The position numbers were made by a program, and so were the translations under genes. DNA of 48,959 nucleotides from Campylobacter portucalensis (GTDB lineage Bacteria > Campylobacterota > Campylobacteria > Campylobacterales > Campylobacteraceae): the NCBI RefSeq assembly GCF_009690845.1, contig NZ_VWSJ01000031.1, positions 1-48,959 on the forward strand. Reading direction: 5' to 3'. Within the stretch, counting starts at the first letter, position 1. Every line of letters starts with the position of its first letter. The notes under the pieces were generated by a model. That model was not told the origin of the DNA, searched no databases, and was given only the letters and a program-made list of their open reading frames with translations. This document shows, in pieces, positions 26,741 through 39,246 of this stretch.

Positions 26741-28711
26741 TCAAAAATTAGCTTTAAATTTAACCCAAAAACTTCTACCTGGCTCATAAACTCTAGTAGT
26801 TGGTGCTATATCAAGAGTAGATATGGCCGCTCCATTTTTAGAGTTGTGGTAGCTATAAAGGGTATTATTTAAATTTTGTGCTAAAAGTAAAATTTCGTAA
26901 TTTTTATATTTCACGCCAGCGTTTAAATTTAGAGTCCAAAACTTATCACTATATCCTAAATCTCTCCCCACTACATTTCCATAATCTTTTTTATATCTAT
27001 GTTGAGAGGCATTTGCATAGATTTCAGAATTTATAAACCAAGTTGGCTTTTGAATTCCTAATGAAAATTTAAAACTCAAAGGTGAAATTTGAGGAAGAGG
27101 ATCGCCTTTAGCTAAGCCGTTTGTGTTTTTTAAATTTTTAGCATAAGTATATGATAATCCTGCCTCTGCTTTTAGCATATCATAAAGTAAAATTTCTGCA
27201 TTTGTTTGAAAACCCATCATTATAACATCGCTATTAAAGCTAATTATATTTTGATTCTTATAATGAAGCATAATATAATCATCAATCCTTGAAGCAAAAA
27301 GATTTAAATTTGCTGAAGTATTTTGCCCTCTATATGCACCACCAAAATCAACTTGAGTATTTGTCTCTTTCTTAAGCTTATATCCATTTTTTGCGCCATT
27401 AACTTTGCCATTTATCTCCCAAAAATCAGGTGCTCTTTGTGCTACACCAAGTCCTGCATATAATGTCAAATCATCAAAATAGTTTTCAAATCTTAAAAAT
27501 CCAGAATATAAATTTTCATTTTTATCTATTTTTGATTTATGAAATTTTATACCAACTCTGTCATATCTCAATCCACTAAATATCCCAAAACCATCATATA
27601 ATTTTTCGCCTTGCAAGAATATAGATGAATATGTAAAATCTGCGTTTTTAGAAAATGGTTTTGATTTTATCACATCTTGTGCTGATTTTTGTGAGTTTTG
27701 TTTTCCAGACATTCTTGAAATATGGCTATCTTTATAGTGTGAAATTCCAGAATAAATTTTAAAATCATTAAAATTTAACTCATTTTCTAATCTAAAGCCT
27801 TTGATTACGCGTTTTGGATTGCTAATCATAAAATCTTTTTTAGCAGGTCTAAGAGAGAAATTATCCATAACATGATCTATTTTATTATAATAAGCATCAA
27901 ATTTAACTTGATGTTTATCAATATCTTGCACAACCCTTAAAGCGTATGAATTTCTATCAAATTTTGATCCATCCATCATCCTATCTGCATAACTAGCCTT
28001 ACCTTTGCCGACTTCTGCACTAAATGATACTGCGGTGGTGTCAGTTGGGGTTATGGTTGCTGTTAAGACGATATTTTTTCTATCATAACTTGAATGAACT
28101 ATTTTTGAGTTACCATCCTTATAATCACCGCTCTTATACAATCCACCAAAAATTTCAACACTGCCAAATTCATTACCAATTAAAGCATTTAAATTTAATT
28201 CTTTTCTATTAAAACTACCGTATAAAGCACTTAAATTAGCATTATAAGAAATTTTGTTTAAACGATTAATGCCTCTATCAAAAATAACTCCACCGCCTAT
28301 AAGTGAGCTAAATCTTACATCTTGAGGGCCTTTGATTAGCTTTGCATATTTATAATTTTGTGGCGATATATAGGTGATTGGGGTATCCATCCTCCCACCA
28401 CAACCACCATGCAAAAGAGAGTTATTTATAACTACTGGAAGCCTTGAGGCACCTTGGGATCTATAAAATATCTCACTTCCACCGCCACCTTTTCTAGCCA
28501 TCGAAAATCCTGGTATATCTAAAAGTGATTTTGCAATATCTGAATTTTCTAAAATATTTTTATTGCTAGAAATTTTAACTTCCACTGGCTCATCGAATGT
28601 ATATTGTTGAAAATTTTCTTCCACCACTACACTTTCAAGGGTTTTTTTCTGAACACCCAATAAATTTATAGAACTAAACAACAAACAAGATAAAACAAAA
28701 GATACCCTCAT
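26741..28711 (-). CDS. TonB-dependent outer-membrane receptor, copper (OprC/NosA) type
   Basis: Signal peptide (1-20), plug domain and 22-strand-like barrel ending in Phe, the outer-membrane assembly signal. The plug carries GGCGGRMDTP, a CxxxM motif (Cys104, Met108 from this start) of the kind that binds copper in Pseudomonas OprC, followed by ITYISPQNY and LIKGPQDVRF. This favours copper over siderophores. Start chosen at ATG 28711 because GGAGG is six bases upstream; an in-frame TTG precedes it. No ExbB/ExbD/TonB genes are in the window. An iron source cannot be fully excluded. Confidence 0.85.
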   Translation of the reverse strand: MRVSFVLSCLLFSSINLLGVQKKTLESVVVEENFQQYTFDEPVEVKISSNKNILENSDIAKSLLDIPGFSMARKGGGGSEIFYRSQGASRLPVVINNSLLHGGCGGRMDTPITYISPQNYKYAKLIKGPQDVRFSSLIGGGVIFDRGINRLNKISYNANLSALYGSFNRKELNLNALIGNEFGSVEIFGGLYKSGDYKDGNSKIVHSSYDRKNIVLTATITPTDTTAVSFSAEVGKGKASYADRMMDGSKFDRNSYALRVVQDIDKHQVKFDAYYNKIDHVMDNFSLRPAKKDFMISNPKRVIKGFRLENELNFNDFKIYSGISHYKDSHISRMSGKQNSQKSAQDVIKSKPFSKNADFTYSSIFLQGEKLYDGFGIFSGLRYDRVGIKFHKSKIDKNENLYSGFLRFENYFDDLTLYAGLGVAQRAPDFWEINGKVNGAKNGYKLKKETNTQVDFGGAYRGQNTSANLNLFASRIDDYIMLHYKNQNIISFNSDVIMMGFQTNAEILLYDMLKAEAGLSYTYAKNLKNTNGLAKGDPLPQISPLSFKFSLGIQKPTWFINSEIYANASQHRYKKDYGNVVGRDLGYSDKFWTLNLNAGVKYKNYEILLLAQNLNNTLYSYHNSKNGAAISTLDIAPTTRVYEPGRSFWVKFKANF

Positions 28712-28765
28712 CAATCACCTCCATTAAATTTATACTGTATTTTACAATCAAATATGCATAGAATT

Positions 28766-28817
28766 CACAATATAGAATAATTTGAAAATAAAATATGATT
28801 TTATATAAAATATTGTG
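28766..28817. repeat. Nested inverted repeats upstream of the copper receptor
   Basis: CACAATAT (28766-28773) pairs with ATATTGTG (28810-28817), enclosing and overlapping the 14-bp perfect palindrome ATTTTATATAAAAT (28798-28811). Lies 55-105 bases before the receptor start and just after the preceding operon; could be an operator or a terminator. Confidence 0.3.
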
Positions 28818-28854
28818 TAAAAAAGTAACAACCAGCAAGCAATTCTAATATCAA

Positions 28855-29085
28855 CTACTCAAACAACTCTTTATGGTTAATCTTCATAAATTTTACCACT
28901 TCTAAAACTTCATCAACTCCATTAGCTTGGCTATTTTGCAAAACATCATCTATAATTTGCGTATAAATTTCAGCTGCTTTTTGTAAATTTTGCTTTTTAA
29001 CTCCAGCAAAATACAAAACCCCCTCAAGTAAAATACTAACCTCATAATATAAATCTTCTAACTCAACATTATTTGGCGATTTCAT
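28855..29085 (-). CDS. Small hypothetical protein downstream of the DHH phosphoesterase
   Basis: 76 residues, acidic and predicted mostly helical (ELEDLYYEVSILLEGVLYFAG, then KAAEIYTQIIDDVL). No signal peptide, membrane segment or recognised family. It overlaps the upstream DHH gene by 17 bases, so it is co-translated and probably functionally tied to it. Last gene of a three-gene operon. Confidence 0.6.
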   Translation of the reverse strand: MKSPNNVELEDLYYEVSILLEGVLYFAGVKKQNLQKAAEIYTQIIDDVLQNSQANGVDEVLEVVKFMKINHKELFE

Positions 29086-30133
29086 TATCTGCCTCTTTCT
29101 CTATTTTTTGTGTCTTTTTGGATATCAATTCTATTATTTGTGATTTTATTTTATCATAACTATAAGCATCTTTAAAGGAGTTAAAAAGCCCACCGCTTGC
29201 ATTTTTATGACCTCCACCGCTTATTAAATTTTTAGCCATCAAACTAACATCAATATTTCCATTTGCTCTAAAACTCATCGTTTTTCTTGAAGTAACATCT
29301 ATAAAAAAATCAATATCAGAATTTTGAACCAAAAAGTCATTTCCTATAACCGAAGTATTTCCGATATTGTATGTTAAAATCCCTTTTTTATCAAAATAGC
29401 TTATCTCAAATCTTTCTCTATTATCACTTAATTGCTTGACTATATATTTAGAAACTAAATTACTTAATGTATCATCGCTATCTTTCATAAAAAATCTTTT
29501 TTTGATAGAGTGAATTTCCATATCAAGTTTAATATGAGCATCCTCTTGCCCCCAAAATTTAAGTGCTTGTGATAAAAGATAAAATATATACTCTCTGCTT
29601 TCATCACTAAAAATTACATTATTTATCTCTTTTGCTGATGAAACTATCCCCATACAAACCTTACCAAATTCAAACCAAAGCTCATCTTTTAACCAAATAT
29701 CTACTGAATTTACTATCTTCACATACTCTTTTAACTCATTATCATCTTGAAAAATTTCACTAAAAAAATCATATGTTATTAAAGTTGCACAACGGCTACT
29801 ATCTAAAAAATACCACGGAAATTTTTTTGCACATTCTAAGCCACTTTGATGATGATCTAAAAGCAAAATTTTAGAATCAAGTGCTTTTAAACGATTCTCA
29901 AAATTTTCGCACTGCAATAAATTTAAATTTAAATCTGTTATTAAAACTAAATTTTTTTGAGATGGATTAATATTTTTATTTTTTTCTATTAAAAGAAGTA
30001 TTTCATCAAATTTTTCATCAATTTCTCTTCCATAATTTGAGTTAAAAAACAAAATATCATCAAAATAATTTTTAGTAACTATTTGAGCTGAGTATCCATC
30101 TAAATCTGTATGAGAAAGGTGATAAATTTTCAT
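29069..30133 (-). CDS. DHH family phosphoesterase
   Basis: Metal-dependent phosphoesterase of the DHH/DHHA1 superfamily (relatives degrade short RNA or cyclic-dinucleotide products). Motif I SHTDLDGYSA at the N-terminus, VLITDLN (motif II), LLLDHHQSG (motif III, the DHH triad) near residue 95, and a C-terminal DHHA1 domain with GGGHKNASGG near 308. A 354-residue cytoplasmic protein without PAS/GGDEF domains, so not a GdpP. The substrate cannot be fixed. Follows the Rrf2 regulator by two bases. Confidence 0.85.
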   Translation of the reverse strand: MKIYHLSHTDLDGYSAQIVTKNYFDDILFFNSNYGREIDEKFDEILLLIEKNKNINPSQKNLVLITDLNLNLLQCENFENRLKALDSKILLLDHHQSGLECAKKFPWYFLDSSRCATLITYDFFSEIFQDDNELKEYVKIVNSVDIWLKDELWFEFGKVCMGIVSSAKEINNVIFSDESREYIFYLLSQALKFWGQEDAHIKLDMEIHSIKKRFFMKDSDDTLSNLVSKYIVKQLSDNRERFEISYFDKKGILTYNIGNTSVIGNDFLVQNSDIDFFIDVTSRKTMSFRANGNIDVSLMAKNLISGGGHKNASGGLFNSFKDAYSYDKIKSQIIELISKKTQKIEKEADNEIAK

Positions 30134-30135
30134 CC

Positions 30136-30543
30136 TTAAACCCTTTTATTTATAATATCATCAAGAGTTATTGTATCTAAAAAATCATCTACTTTTAATT
30201 GCAATGAGTTAAAAATCGACCAAATTTCACATTTATCATTTTTTTTAGGACAATCTTCTATAGAAATCGAGCATTCAAAAACTGTTGCTTCGTGTCTTTC
30301 AGCACTATTTATAATCTCTTTTAAATTTATTTTATCACGATCTCTAGCCAAAGCAAAACCACCTTTAACGCCTTTAAATGAATTTAATATCCCATCTTTT
30401 GCCATATTTTGCAAAATTTTAGCTAAAAAACTTTTTGAAATTTCAAGCTCTTTTGATATAGTATCTACATCTTGTGGTTTTGATTTTTTAGCTATAAAAA
30501 TCAAAGAAAACAAAGCATACTCACTAGCTTTTGTAAAAAGCAT
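30136..30543 (-). CDS. Rrf2 family transcriptional regulator
   Basis: 135 residues with an N-terminal winged helix (ASEYALFSLIFIAKK, then ISKSFLAKILQNMAKDGILNSFKGVKGGFAL) and a dimerisation helix. Three cysteines in ECSISIEDCPKKNDKCEIW form the cluster-binding pattern of IscR/NsrR-type members, implying sensing of iron-sulfur status, NO or oxidants. It heads the operon with the DHH phosphoesterase and is likely autoregulated, though no operator is obvious. Confidence 0.85.
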   Translation of the reverse strand: MLFTKASEYALFSLIFIAKKSKPQDVDTISKELEISKSFLAKILQNMAKDGILNSFKGVKGGFALARDRDKINLKEIINSAERHEATVFECSISIEDCPKKNDKCEIWSIFNSLQLKVDDFLDTITLDDIINKRV

Positions 30544-30665
30544 TTACTCTCCTTATTTTTTCTGTATTGTAATAAAAATTTACTATCAAATAGTTTAAAT
30601 TTAAGAATTTTCTCTAATTTTTTAATGAAATTTTTAAATTTATATATTCTTTAAGATTAAATTGC

Positions 30666-30671
30666 TATAAT
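30666..30671 (+). promoter_or_regulatory. -10 box of rpsO
   Basis: TATAAT preceded by TTGC, 36 bases before the rpsO ATG; AGGAGG at 30696-30701 is the ribosome-binding site. Confidence 0.65.
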
Positions 30672-30707
30672 TTTGGTTTTTATTAATTACCTATTAGGAG
30701 GTCAAAT

Positions 30708-30980
30708 ATGGCTTTAGATAAGGCTCAAAAAACACAAATAGTTGCGAAATTCGCTAGAAAAGATAACGATACTGGTTCACCTGAAGTTCAAATAGCACTA
30801 TTAACCACTAGAATTTCAGAATTAACTAAACACTTACAATCAAATCCTAAAGATTTTTCATCAAGACTTGGTCTTTTAAAATTAGTAAGCAGAAGAAAAA
30901 AACTTATGAAATATCTTAAAGCTACAAAATACGAAGTTTATACCAATCTAATAAATGAATTAAATCTAAAAGATAGATAG
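30708..30980 (+). CDS. rpsO: 30S ribosomal protein S15
   Basis: 90 residues with the S15 hallmarks TGSPEVQIALLTTRI (about 22-36) and DFSSRLGLLKLVSRRKKLMKYL (about 48-69). Primary binder of the 16S rRNA central domain. Single-gene unit with a strong promoter and ribosome-binding site, bounded by a hairpin shared with convergent cmoA. Start and length are standard. Confidence 0.97.
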   Translation: MALDKAQKTQIVAKFARKDNDTGSPEVQIALLTTRISELTKHLQSNPKDFSSRLGLLKLVSRRKKLMKYLKATKYEVYTNLINELNLKDR

Positions 30981-30981
30981 T

Positions 30982-31007
30982 TTTAAGCTCTTTTTAAAGG
31001 GCTTAAA
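30982..31007. terminator. Bidirectional terminator between rpsO and cmoA
   Basis: TTTAAGCTCTTT (30982-30993) pairs with AAAGGGCTTAAA (30996-31007) with one T-G wobble. It begins two bases after the rpsO stop and is followed by TTTTATTTT on the plus strand; the cmoA stop is at 31010. Confidence 0.75.
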
Positions 31008-31009
31008 TT

Positions 31010-31714
31010 TTATTTTATAGCTAAAAAAGTTGCAAAATTTCCCCACTTAAAAATAGTCTCTACCATTTTAAAACCAGATTTTTTAAGCATATTTTTATTT
31101 TCATCTTCACTAAAAGGTATCAAAACATTTTCTAAAGCCTCTCTTTTTTGAGAAATTTCAAATTTAGAATATCCTTGATTTTCTTTATAATTTTCATAAA
31201 TGTCAATAACTTGCTTATTTACTCGCTTATCTTCAAAAAAGATTTTTTCACTTAAAACAAAAACGCCGCCTTTATTTAGATTTTGATAAATCTTATCTAT
31301 AAATTTCTCTCTTAAAAGCGGTCTAATAAATTGCAAAGTGTAGTTTAAAATAACACAATCACAAAATTTAAAATCACTATTTAAAATATCTGCACATATA
31401 AATTCTATATTAGCACCAAATGCCTTTGTTTTATTTTTTGCAATCTCTAGCATATGAAAAGAATTATCAATTCCAACTAGATTAAATTTACTATTTTTCT
31501 CAAAAAGTTTTAAAAGCATTGAAGCTGTCGAACAACCCAAATCTACAATCTTCGCATCGCTTTTTAGCTCTTTTATTAAAAAAGATATTATTAAATTTGA
31601 TGAAATTTCATAGAAAGGAACAGAACGATTTATCATATCATCAAATACGCTGGCCACATTTTTGTCAAATTCAAACTGTTTTGAGATTGGCTGTTTAAAA
31701 ATTTCATCCCTCAT
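31010..31714 (-). CDS. cmoA: Carboxy-S-adenosyl-L-methionine synthase
   Basis: Makes carboxy-SAM from SAM and prephenate for wobble-uridine (cmo5U34) tRNA modification. The start (FKQPISKQFEFDKNVASVFDDMINRSVPFYE) is characteristic of CmoA, with a SAM-binding VDLGCSTAS (about 57-65) and LNYTLQFI later. The length of 234 is normal. The partner cmoB is not in the window. The gene overlaps ribF by 11 bases as the last gene of the long run beginning at rppH. Confidence 0.9.
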   Translation of the reverse strand: MRDEIFKQPISKQFEFDKNVASVFDDMINRSVPFYEISSNLIISFLIKELKSDAKIVDLGCSTASMLLKLFEKNSKFNLVGIDNSFHMLEIAKNKTKAFGANIEFICADILNSDFKFCDCVILNYTLQFIRPLLREKFIDKIYQNLNKGGVFVLSEKIFFEDKRVNKQVIDIYENYKENQGYSKFEISQKREALENVLIPFSEDENKNMLKKSGFKMVETIFKWGNFATFLAIK

Positions 31715-32525
31715 AATACTCCTTTAAAATTTTCTTAGATATCAAAATATCTTTTGAAATTTGCATTTTTAAATCATTTAAATCAAAAAATTTTTGATTT
31801 TCTCTTATAAAATCAACAAAAAAAAGCTCTACGTCTTCTACATTTTGCTTAAAAAATGGCTCAATTATGTGAGTTTCAATAGAAAATTTCGAGTCCGTGC
31901 TGTATCTTTTACCTAAAAAAGTTATAGAATCATAATTTCTTCCATCAACTTTTATTATGGTTGCATAAACTCCATTTTTAGGTAAAATTTGATCTTGTGT
32001 TTCTAAATTTAGAGTTGCAAAAAGCCTATCTTTGCCAATGCCTTGACCTTTGACAACTTTACCAAAAATACAAAATAATCTTCCCAGTAAAAAATTAGAT
32101 TTTTTAATATCTCCATACCTCAAAAATCTTTTAATATCGCTAGAATGGACACTTAAGCTATTTTTTATAAACTCATCTACTACAAAAACATCTCCATCAA
32201 AAAAAATCTTTAAATCACTCACATCACACTTTCTTTTATGTCCAAATTTAAAATCATATCCAACAACTATTAGCTTTAAATTTGCAAACTCGTTTTTAAT
32301 TGATTTTATAAACTCATCTCCGCTTAAATGCTTGATTTTAGAGATATTTTTATAAAAAATCGGTAAATTTATAAATTTTTCTCTAACTGGAGTTAATTTT
32401 TTTAAGCTATTTTCAATCACCAAAATCCCGCCCTTTTCATCTAATTGCTTAAAGATTTCCATATGCCCTAAGTGAATTCCATCAAAATGTCCGATTGCAA
32501 GAGAAGTAATAGCAGATTTATCCAT
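31704..32525 (-). CDS. ribF: Bifunctional riboflavin kinase / FAD synthetase
   Basis: Converts riboflavin to FMN and FMN to FAD. The N-terminal nucleotidyltransferase domain begins with IGHFDGIHLGHMEIF and has VVGYDFKFGHKRKCDV; the C-terminal riboflavin-kinase half has KGQGIGKDRLFATLNLE and NGVYATIIKVDGRNYDSITFLG. At 273 residues it is shorter than E. coli RibF (about 313), as is usual for Campylobacter. It overlaps cmoA and follows tlyA by 17 bases. Confidence 0.9.
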   Translation of the reverse strand: MDKSAITSLAIGHFDGIHLGHMEIFKQLDEKGGILVIENSLKKLTPVREKFINLPIFYKNISKIKHLSGDEFIKSIKNEFANLKLIVVGYDFKFGHKRKCDVSDLKIFFDGDVFVVDEFIKNSLSVHSSDIKRFLRYGDIKKSNFLLGRLFCIFGKVVKGQGIGKDRLFATLNLETQDQILPKNGVYATIIKVDGRNYDSITFLGKRYSTDSKFSIETHIIEPFFKQNVEDVELFFVDFIRENQKFFDLNDLKMQISKDILISKKILKEYYEG

Positions 32526-32542
32526 TTATATTTAACCTAAAT

Positions 32543-36316
<3,774 letters not shown>

Positions 36317-36317
36317 C

Positions 36318-36929
36318 TCATCTCCTTGTTTTTTCGTTTATCATAAGCAAAAGAGGAGTTAAAACAGCTCTTGCTTTAGTATTTAAATTTATTAAAATCA
36401 TAAGCTTGTTGATATACTCTAACTCTTTTTGGCTAAATTTAAACCCCATCTCAAAGCACTCAAAAATTATACTTTCTAAAATTTTTTTAAGATCATTTTT
36501 ATCTAACATATCTTTTTTTTCTAACTCTATCTTTGCATTTATAAAATTAGTCAAATCTTTTAAGGTCAAATTTGCAAAATTTAACCCTGTTTTTTCAGCA
36601 AAAACTACTTGCAAACGATTTTCAACACTAAGCCTTGATATAATTGTCTTTAAAAATACACTCTTAGATGAACTAACTAGGATAAATTCTATATTCTTAG
36701 GCGACTCTTCCAATATCAAAAGTAGCGAATTTTGTGCTTCGTGTCTAAATTTATATCCCATCAAAACGATAGTTTTTAAATGATCTTCTGCAATATAAGC
36801 CTCTTTTATAGCATTTTTTGTATCTTCTAGCAAAATTTCACTATTTTCAAAAAATTTAACATCTTGTTTTTGACTCAAAAGCTCGTCTTTTAAAGCTTCA
36901 AAGTCATTTGTGATTATAATTTTATTCAA
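36318..36929 (-). CDS. holB: DNA polymerase III delta-prime subunit (short form)
   Basis: Clamp-loader subunit recognised by RHEAQNSLLLILEESPKNIEFILVSSSKSVFLKTIISRL, matching the EAQNALLKTLEEP...ILPTIRSR block of delta-prime. Only 203 residues, without a Walker A P-loop and without most of the usual N-terminal lid, as is normal for Campylobacter (Cj0584-like). It starts four bases inside hobA and ends next to folP. Identity rests on this block and on the conserved neighbourhood. Confidence 0.8.
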   Translation of the reverse strand: MNKIIITNDFEALKDELLSQKQDVKFFENSEILLEDTKNAIKEAYIAEDHLKTIVLMGYKFRHEAQNSLLLILEESPKNIEFILVSSSKSVFLKTIISRLSVENRLQVVFAEKTGLNFANLTLKDLTNFINAKIELEKKDMLDKNDLKKILESIIFECFEMGFKFSQKELEYINKLMILINLNTKARAVLTPLLLMINEKTRR

Positions 36930-37468
36930 ATCACAACCTCATCAAATAAAGCCGCACTAATACTACTATCAAAAAGCTTAAAAAGTTGAATGAGTTTAAT
37001 ATCTAAATTTTCATCATTTGAATCAAGATAAAAACCATTTTCGCACTTTTCATCTATAAGCCACATATAACTATCATCACTACTTTTTGCAATTCTAGCA
37101 AGTTCGGTATTTCCTCTACCTACATAAAACAAAACATATCCATTTAAAAAAGATAAGCTAAGCATATCAACTAATAACGCAATCCCCTCTTTTGAATTAA
37201 TAGAGTCAAAATTTGGAAATAAAGATTTTAGAGAAAAAAATGGTAGTATCGGTCTTTCGTTGTCATTTTTATTTATATTTCTTAAAAAATAATCTTCAAA
37301 CCAACTTCTATCATCATCACAAAAAAATATAAAAGAGCTTCCATCTAACAAAAGTCTGATTTTTGAAGATAAAAGAGGCGTCCATTCCTCTTTTCTATCC
37401 TCTAGCCAAGTTGCCATAAATGTATCTTTTCTGATCCTATCAAGGCTCCATTTATAAAGATCTTGCAT
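36926..37468 (-). CDS. hobA: HobA, DnaA-binding initiation factor
   Basis: Epsilonproteobacterial regulator that binds DnaA domain I and promotes oriC complex assembly (structural counterpart of DiaA). The N-terminus MQDLYKWSLDRIRKDTFMATWLEDRKEEW and the segment LLDGSSFIFFCDDDRSWFEDYFL are characteristic; 180 residues is the normal size. It starts in a TAATG overlap with lysC. A good taxonomic marker for this class. Confidence 0.9.
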   Translation of the reverse strand: MQDLYKWSLDRIRKDTFMATWLEDRKEEWTPLLSSKIRLLLDGSSFIFFCDDDRSWFEDYFLRNINKNDNERPILPFFSLKSLFPNFDSINSKEGIALLVDMLSLSFLNGYVLFYVGRGNTELARIAKSSDDSYMWLIDEKCENGFYLDSNDENLDIKLIQLFKLFDSSISAALFDEVVI

Positions 37469-38667
37469 TATTTATCTAACTCATAAGCATCATGCAAAAT
37501 TCTAACAGCAAGCTCGCCATATTTTGCTTCTACTATCATTGAAATTCTTATCTCACTTGTTGAAATCATCTGCATATTTATATTGCTTTGTGCTAATGTT
37601 TCAAATGCCTTGCTAGCAATACCACTATGAGATTTCATACCAACTCCAACAATAGAAACTTTTACTATCTCACTATCGCTTTCTATGCTAAAATTTTCCC
37701 CTAATCCATTAAGAGCGTCAATAGCTTTATCTAATTCATTTTGTGGTACCGTAAAGCTTATATTTGCTATGCCATCTTTACCTGTATTTTGGATAATCAT
37801 ATCAACATTTATCTCTTTTTGAGATAAAATTTTAAAGATTTTAGCAGCCACTCCTGGCTTATCATCAACATTTCTAACTGTAACTCTTGCTTGATTTCTA
37901 TCAAGTGCTATTCCGCTTACTATCGCACCTTCCATCTTTGTTTCTCCTATTATAAGTGTTCCCTCATTGTTATTAAAGCTACTTCTAGTAACTAAATTTA
38001 TGTTTAATTTTTTAGCTAGCTCAACTGATCTATTTTGAAGCACTTTTGCCCCTAAACTAGCAAGCTCTAACATCTCATCGTAGCTAATTTTATCTAATTT
38101 TCTAGCCTTTGGTTCAATCCTTGGATCTGTTGTATAAACTCCATCAACATCGGTATAAATTTCGCACAAATCAGCATTTAACGCTCCTGCAATAGCAACT
38201 GCTGACAAATCACTTCCGCCACGACCTAAAGTCGTAACATCGCCATTTTTACTAATGCCTTGAAATCCAGCTATAACTACAATCTTGCCCTCTTTTAAAG
38301 CATTTTTGATTGCAACAGGATTTATAAATTCTATCTTAGCTTTTGTATGAAATTCATCAGTTATCATACCAGCTTGTCTTCCACTAAAAGCAACAGCTTC
38401 AAACCCTTTACCGCTTAAAGCAATGGCTAGCAAAGCACTAGTTATTCTCTCTCCAGCACTCAAAAGCACATCCATTTCTCTATCGTTTGGATTTTTACTA
38501 AAATACTCAGCCCACTCTATTAATTTATTTGTTTCTCCGCTCATAGCAGATACTATCACAACTAGATCATTACCCTTTTTTTTAGCCGATATAACTCTTT
38601 TTGCTACCTCATCTATCCTCTCAAGTGTTCCAACACTTGTTCCTCCGTATTTTTGAACTATTAACAT
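37468..38667 (-). CDS. lysC: Aspartate kinase
   Basis: First step of lysine/threonine/methionine synthesis. Kinase domain with KYGGTSVG (5-12), VVIVSAMSGETN and GRGGSDLSAVAIA; two ACT domains follow from about 265 (VRNVDDKPGVAAKIFKILSQ and VSIVGVGMKSHSGIASKAF), implying feedback control. The length of 399 fits the single-function class II-like enzymes of Campylobacter. One-base overlaps link it to rppH and hobA. Confidence 0.95.
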   Translation of the reverse strand: MLIVQKYGGTSVGTLERIDEVAKRVISAKKKGNDLVVIVSAMSGETNKLIEWAEYFSKNPNDREMDVLLSAGERITSALLAIALSGKGFEAVAFSGRQAGMITDEFHTKAKIEFINPVAIKNALKEGKIVVIAGFQGISKNGDVTTLGRGGSDLSAVAIAGALNADLCEIYTDVDGVYTTDPRIEPKARKLDKISYDEMLELASLGAKVLQNRSVELAKKLNINLVTRSSFNNNEGTLIIGETKMEGAIVSGIALDRNQARVTVRNVDDKPGVAAKIFKILSQKEINVDMIIQNTGKDGIANISFTVPQNELDKAIDALNGLGENFSIESDSEIVKVSIVGVGMKSHSGIASKAFETLAQSNINMQMISTSEIRISMIVEAKYGELAVRILHDAYELDK

Positions 38668-39131
38668 TAAATATAACCCTCTTTTTTAAAATAATCTAAA
38701 ACTTTTTTATAGATGTTTTTTTTGAAATGCCCTATGCAATCAAAAATTTCATCAACTCCTATAAATTTATACTCATTAAATTCTGGATGTTTTGTAGATA
38801 AATTGATATTTGCGTCCTCTTTTAGACGAACTAAAAAATATTTTTGTGTTTGCCCAATATAGGGCTTTAGTCTAACTCTTGCATTTTTAGGAAAATCATA
38901 TTTAAGCCAACTCGGATACTCAGAAATTATCTCAATCTCATTAGTTCCAATCTCTTCTTTTAGTTCTCTTAAAAGTGCCATTTGAGGCGTTTCTCCATCA
39001 TCAATACCGCCTTGTGGAAACTGCCAAATATTTTTAATATCAATACGTTTTGCTATAAAAATCTCCTTTTCTAAAGGATAATTTTTAGAAAGAATAACAG
39101 CTGCGACATTTGGTCTGTAACTATTTTGCAT
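38667..39131 (-). CDS. rppH: RNA pyrophosphohydrolase (Nudix)
   Basis: Nudix hydrolase with the complete box GGIDDGETPQMALLRELKEEIG (G-x5-E-x7-RE-x2-EE-x-G) at about 40-61, preceded by IWQFPQGG. RppH/NudH-type proteins convert 5'-triphosphate RNA to monophosphate, starting mRNA decay; dinucleoside polyphosphate hydrolysis is an alternative. First gene of the nine-gene run to cmoA and divergent from hemW. Confidence 0.88.
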   Translation of the reverse strand: MQNSYRPNVAAVILSKNYPLEKEIFIAKRIDIKNIWQFPQGGIDDGETPQMALLRELKEEIGTNEIEIISEYPSWLKYDFPKNARVRLKPYIGQTQKYFLVRLKEDANINLSTKHPEFNEYKFIGVDEIFDCIGHFKKNIYKKVLDYFKKEGYI

Positions 39132-39246
39132 ACTAAATCCTAAATTTTTTACAAGATTTTATCTAAAATTAATTTAAAAATCGGTAAAAAACCAAAAATT
39201 TAAAAGTTTTAGCTAAATTTAATAAAATTAATCTATAGGATTTAAA

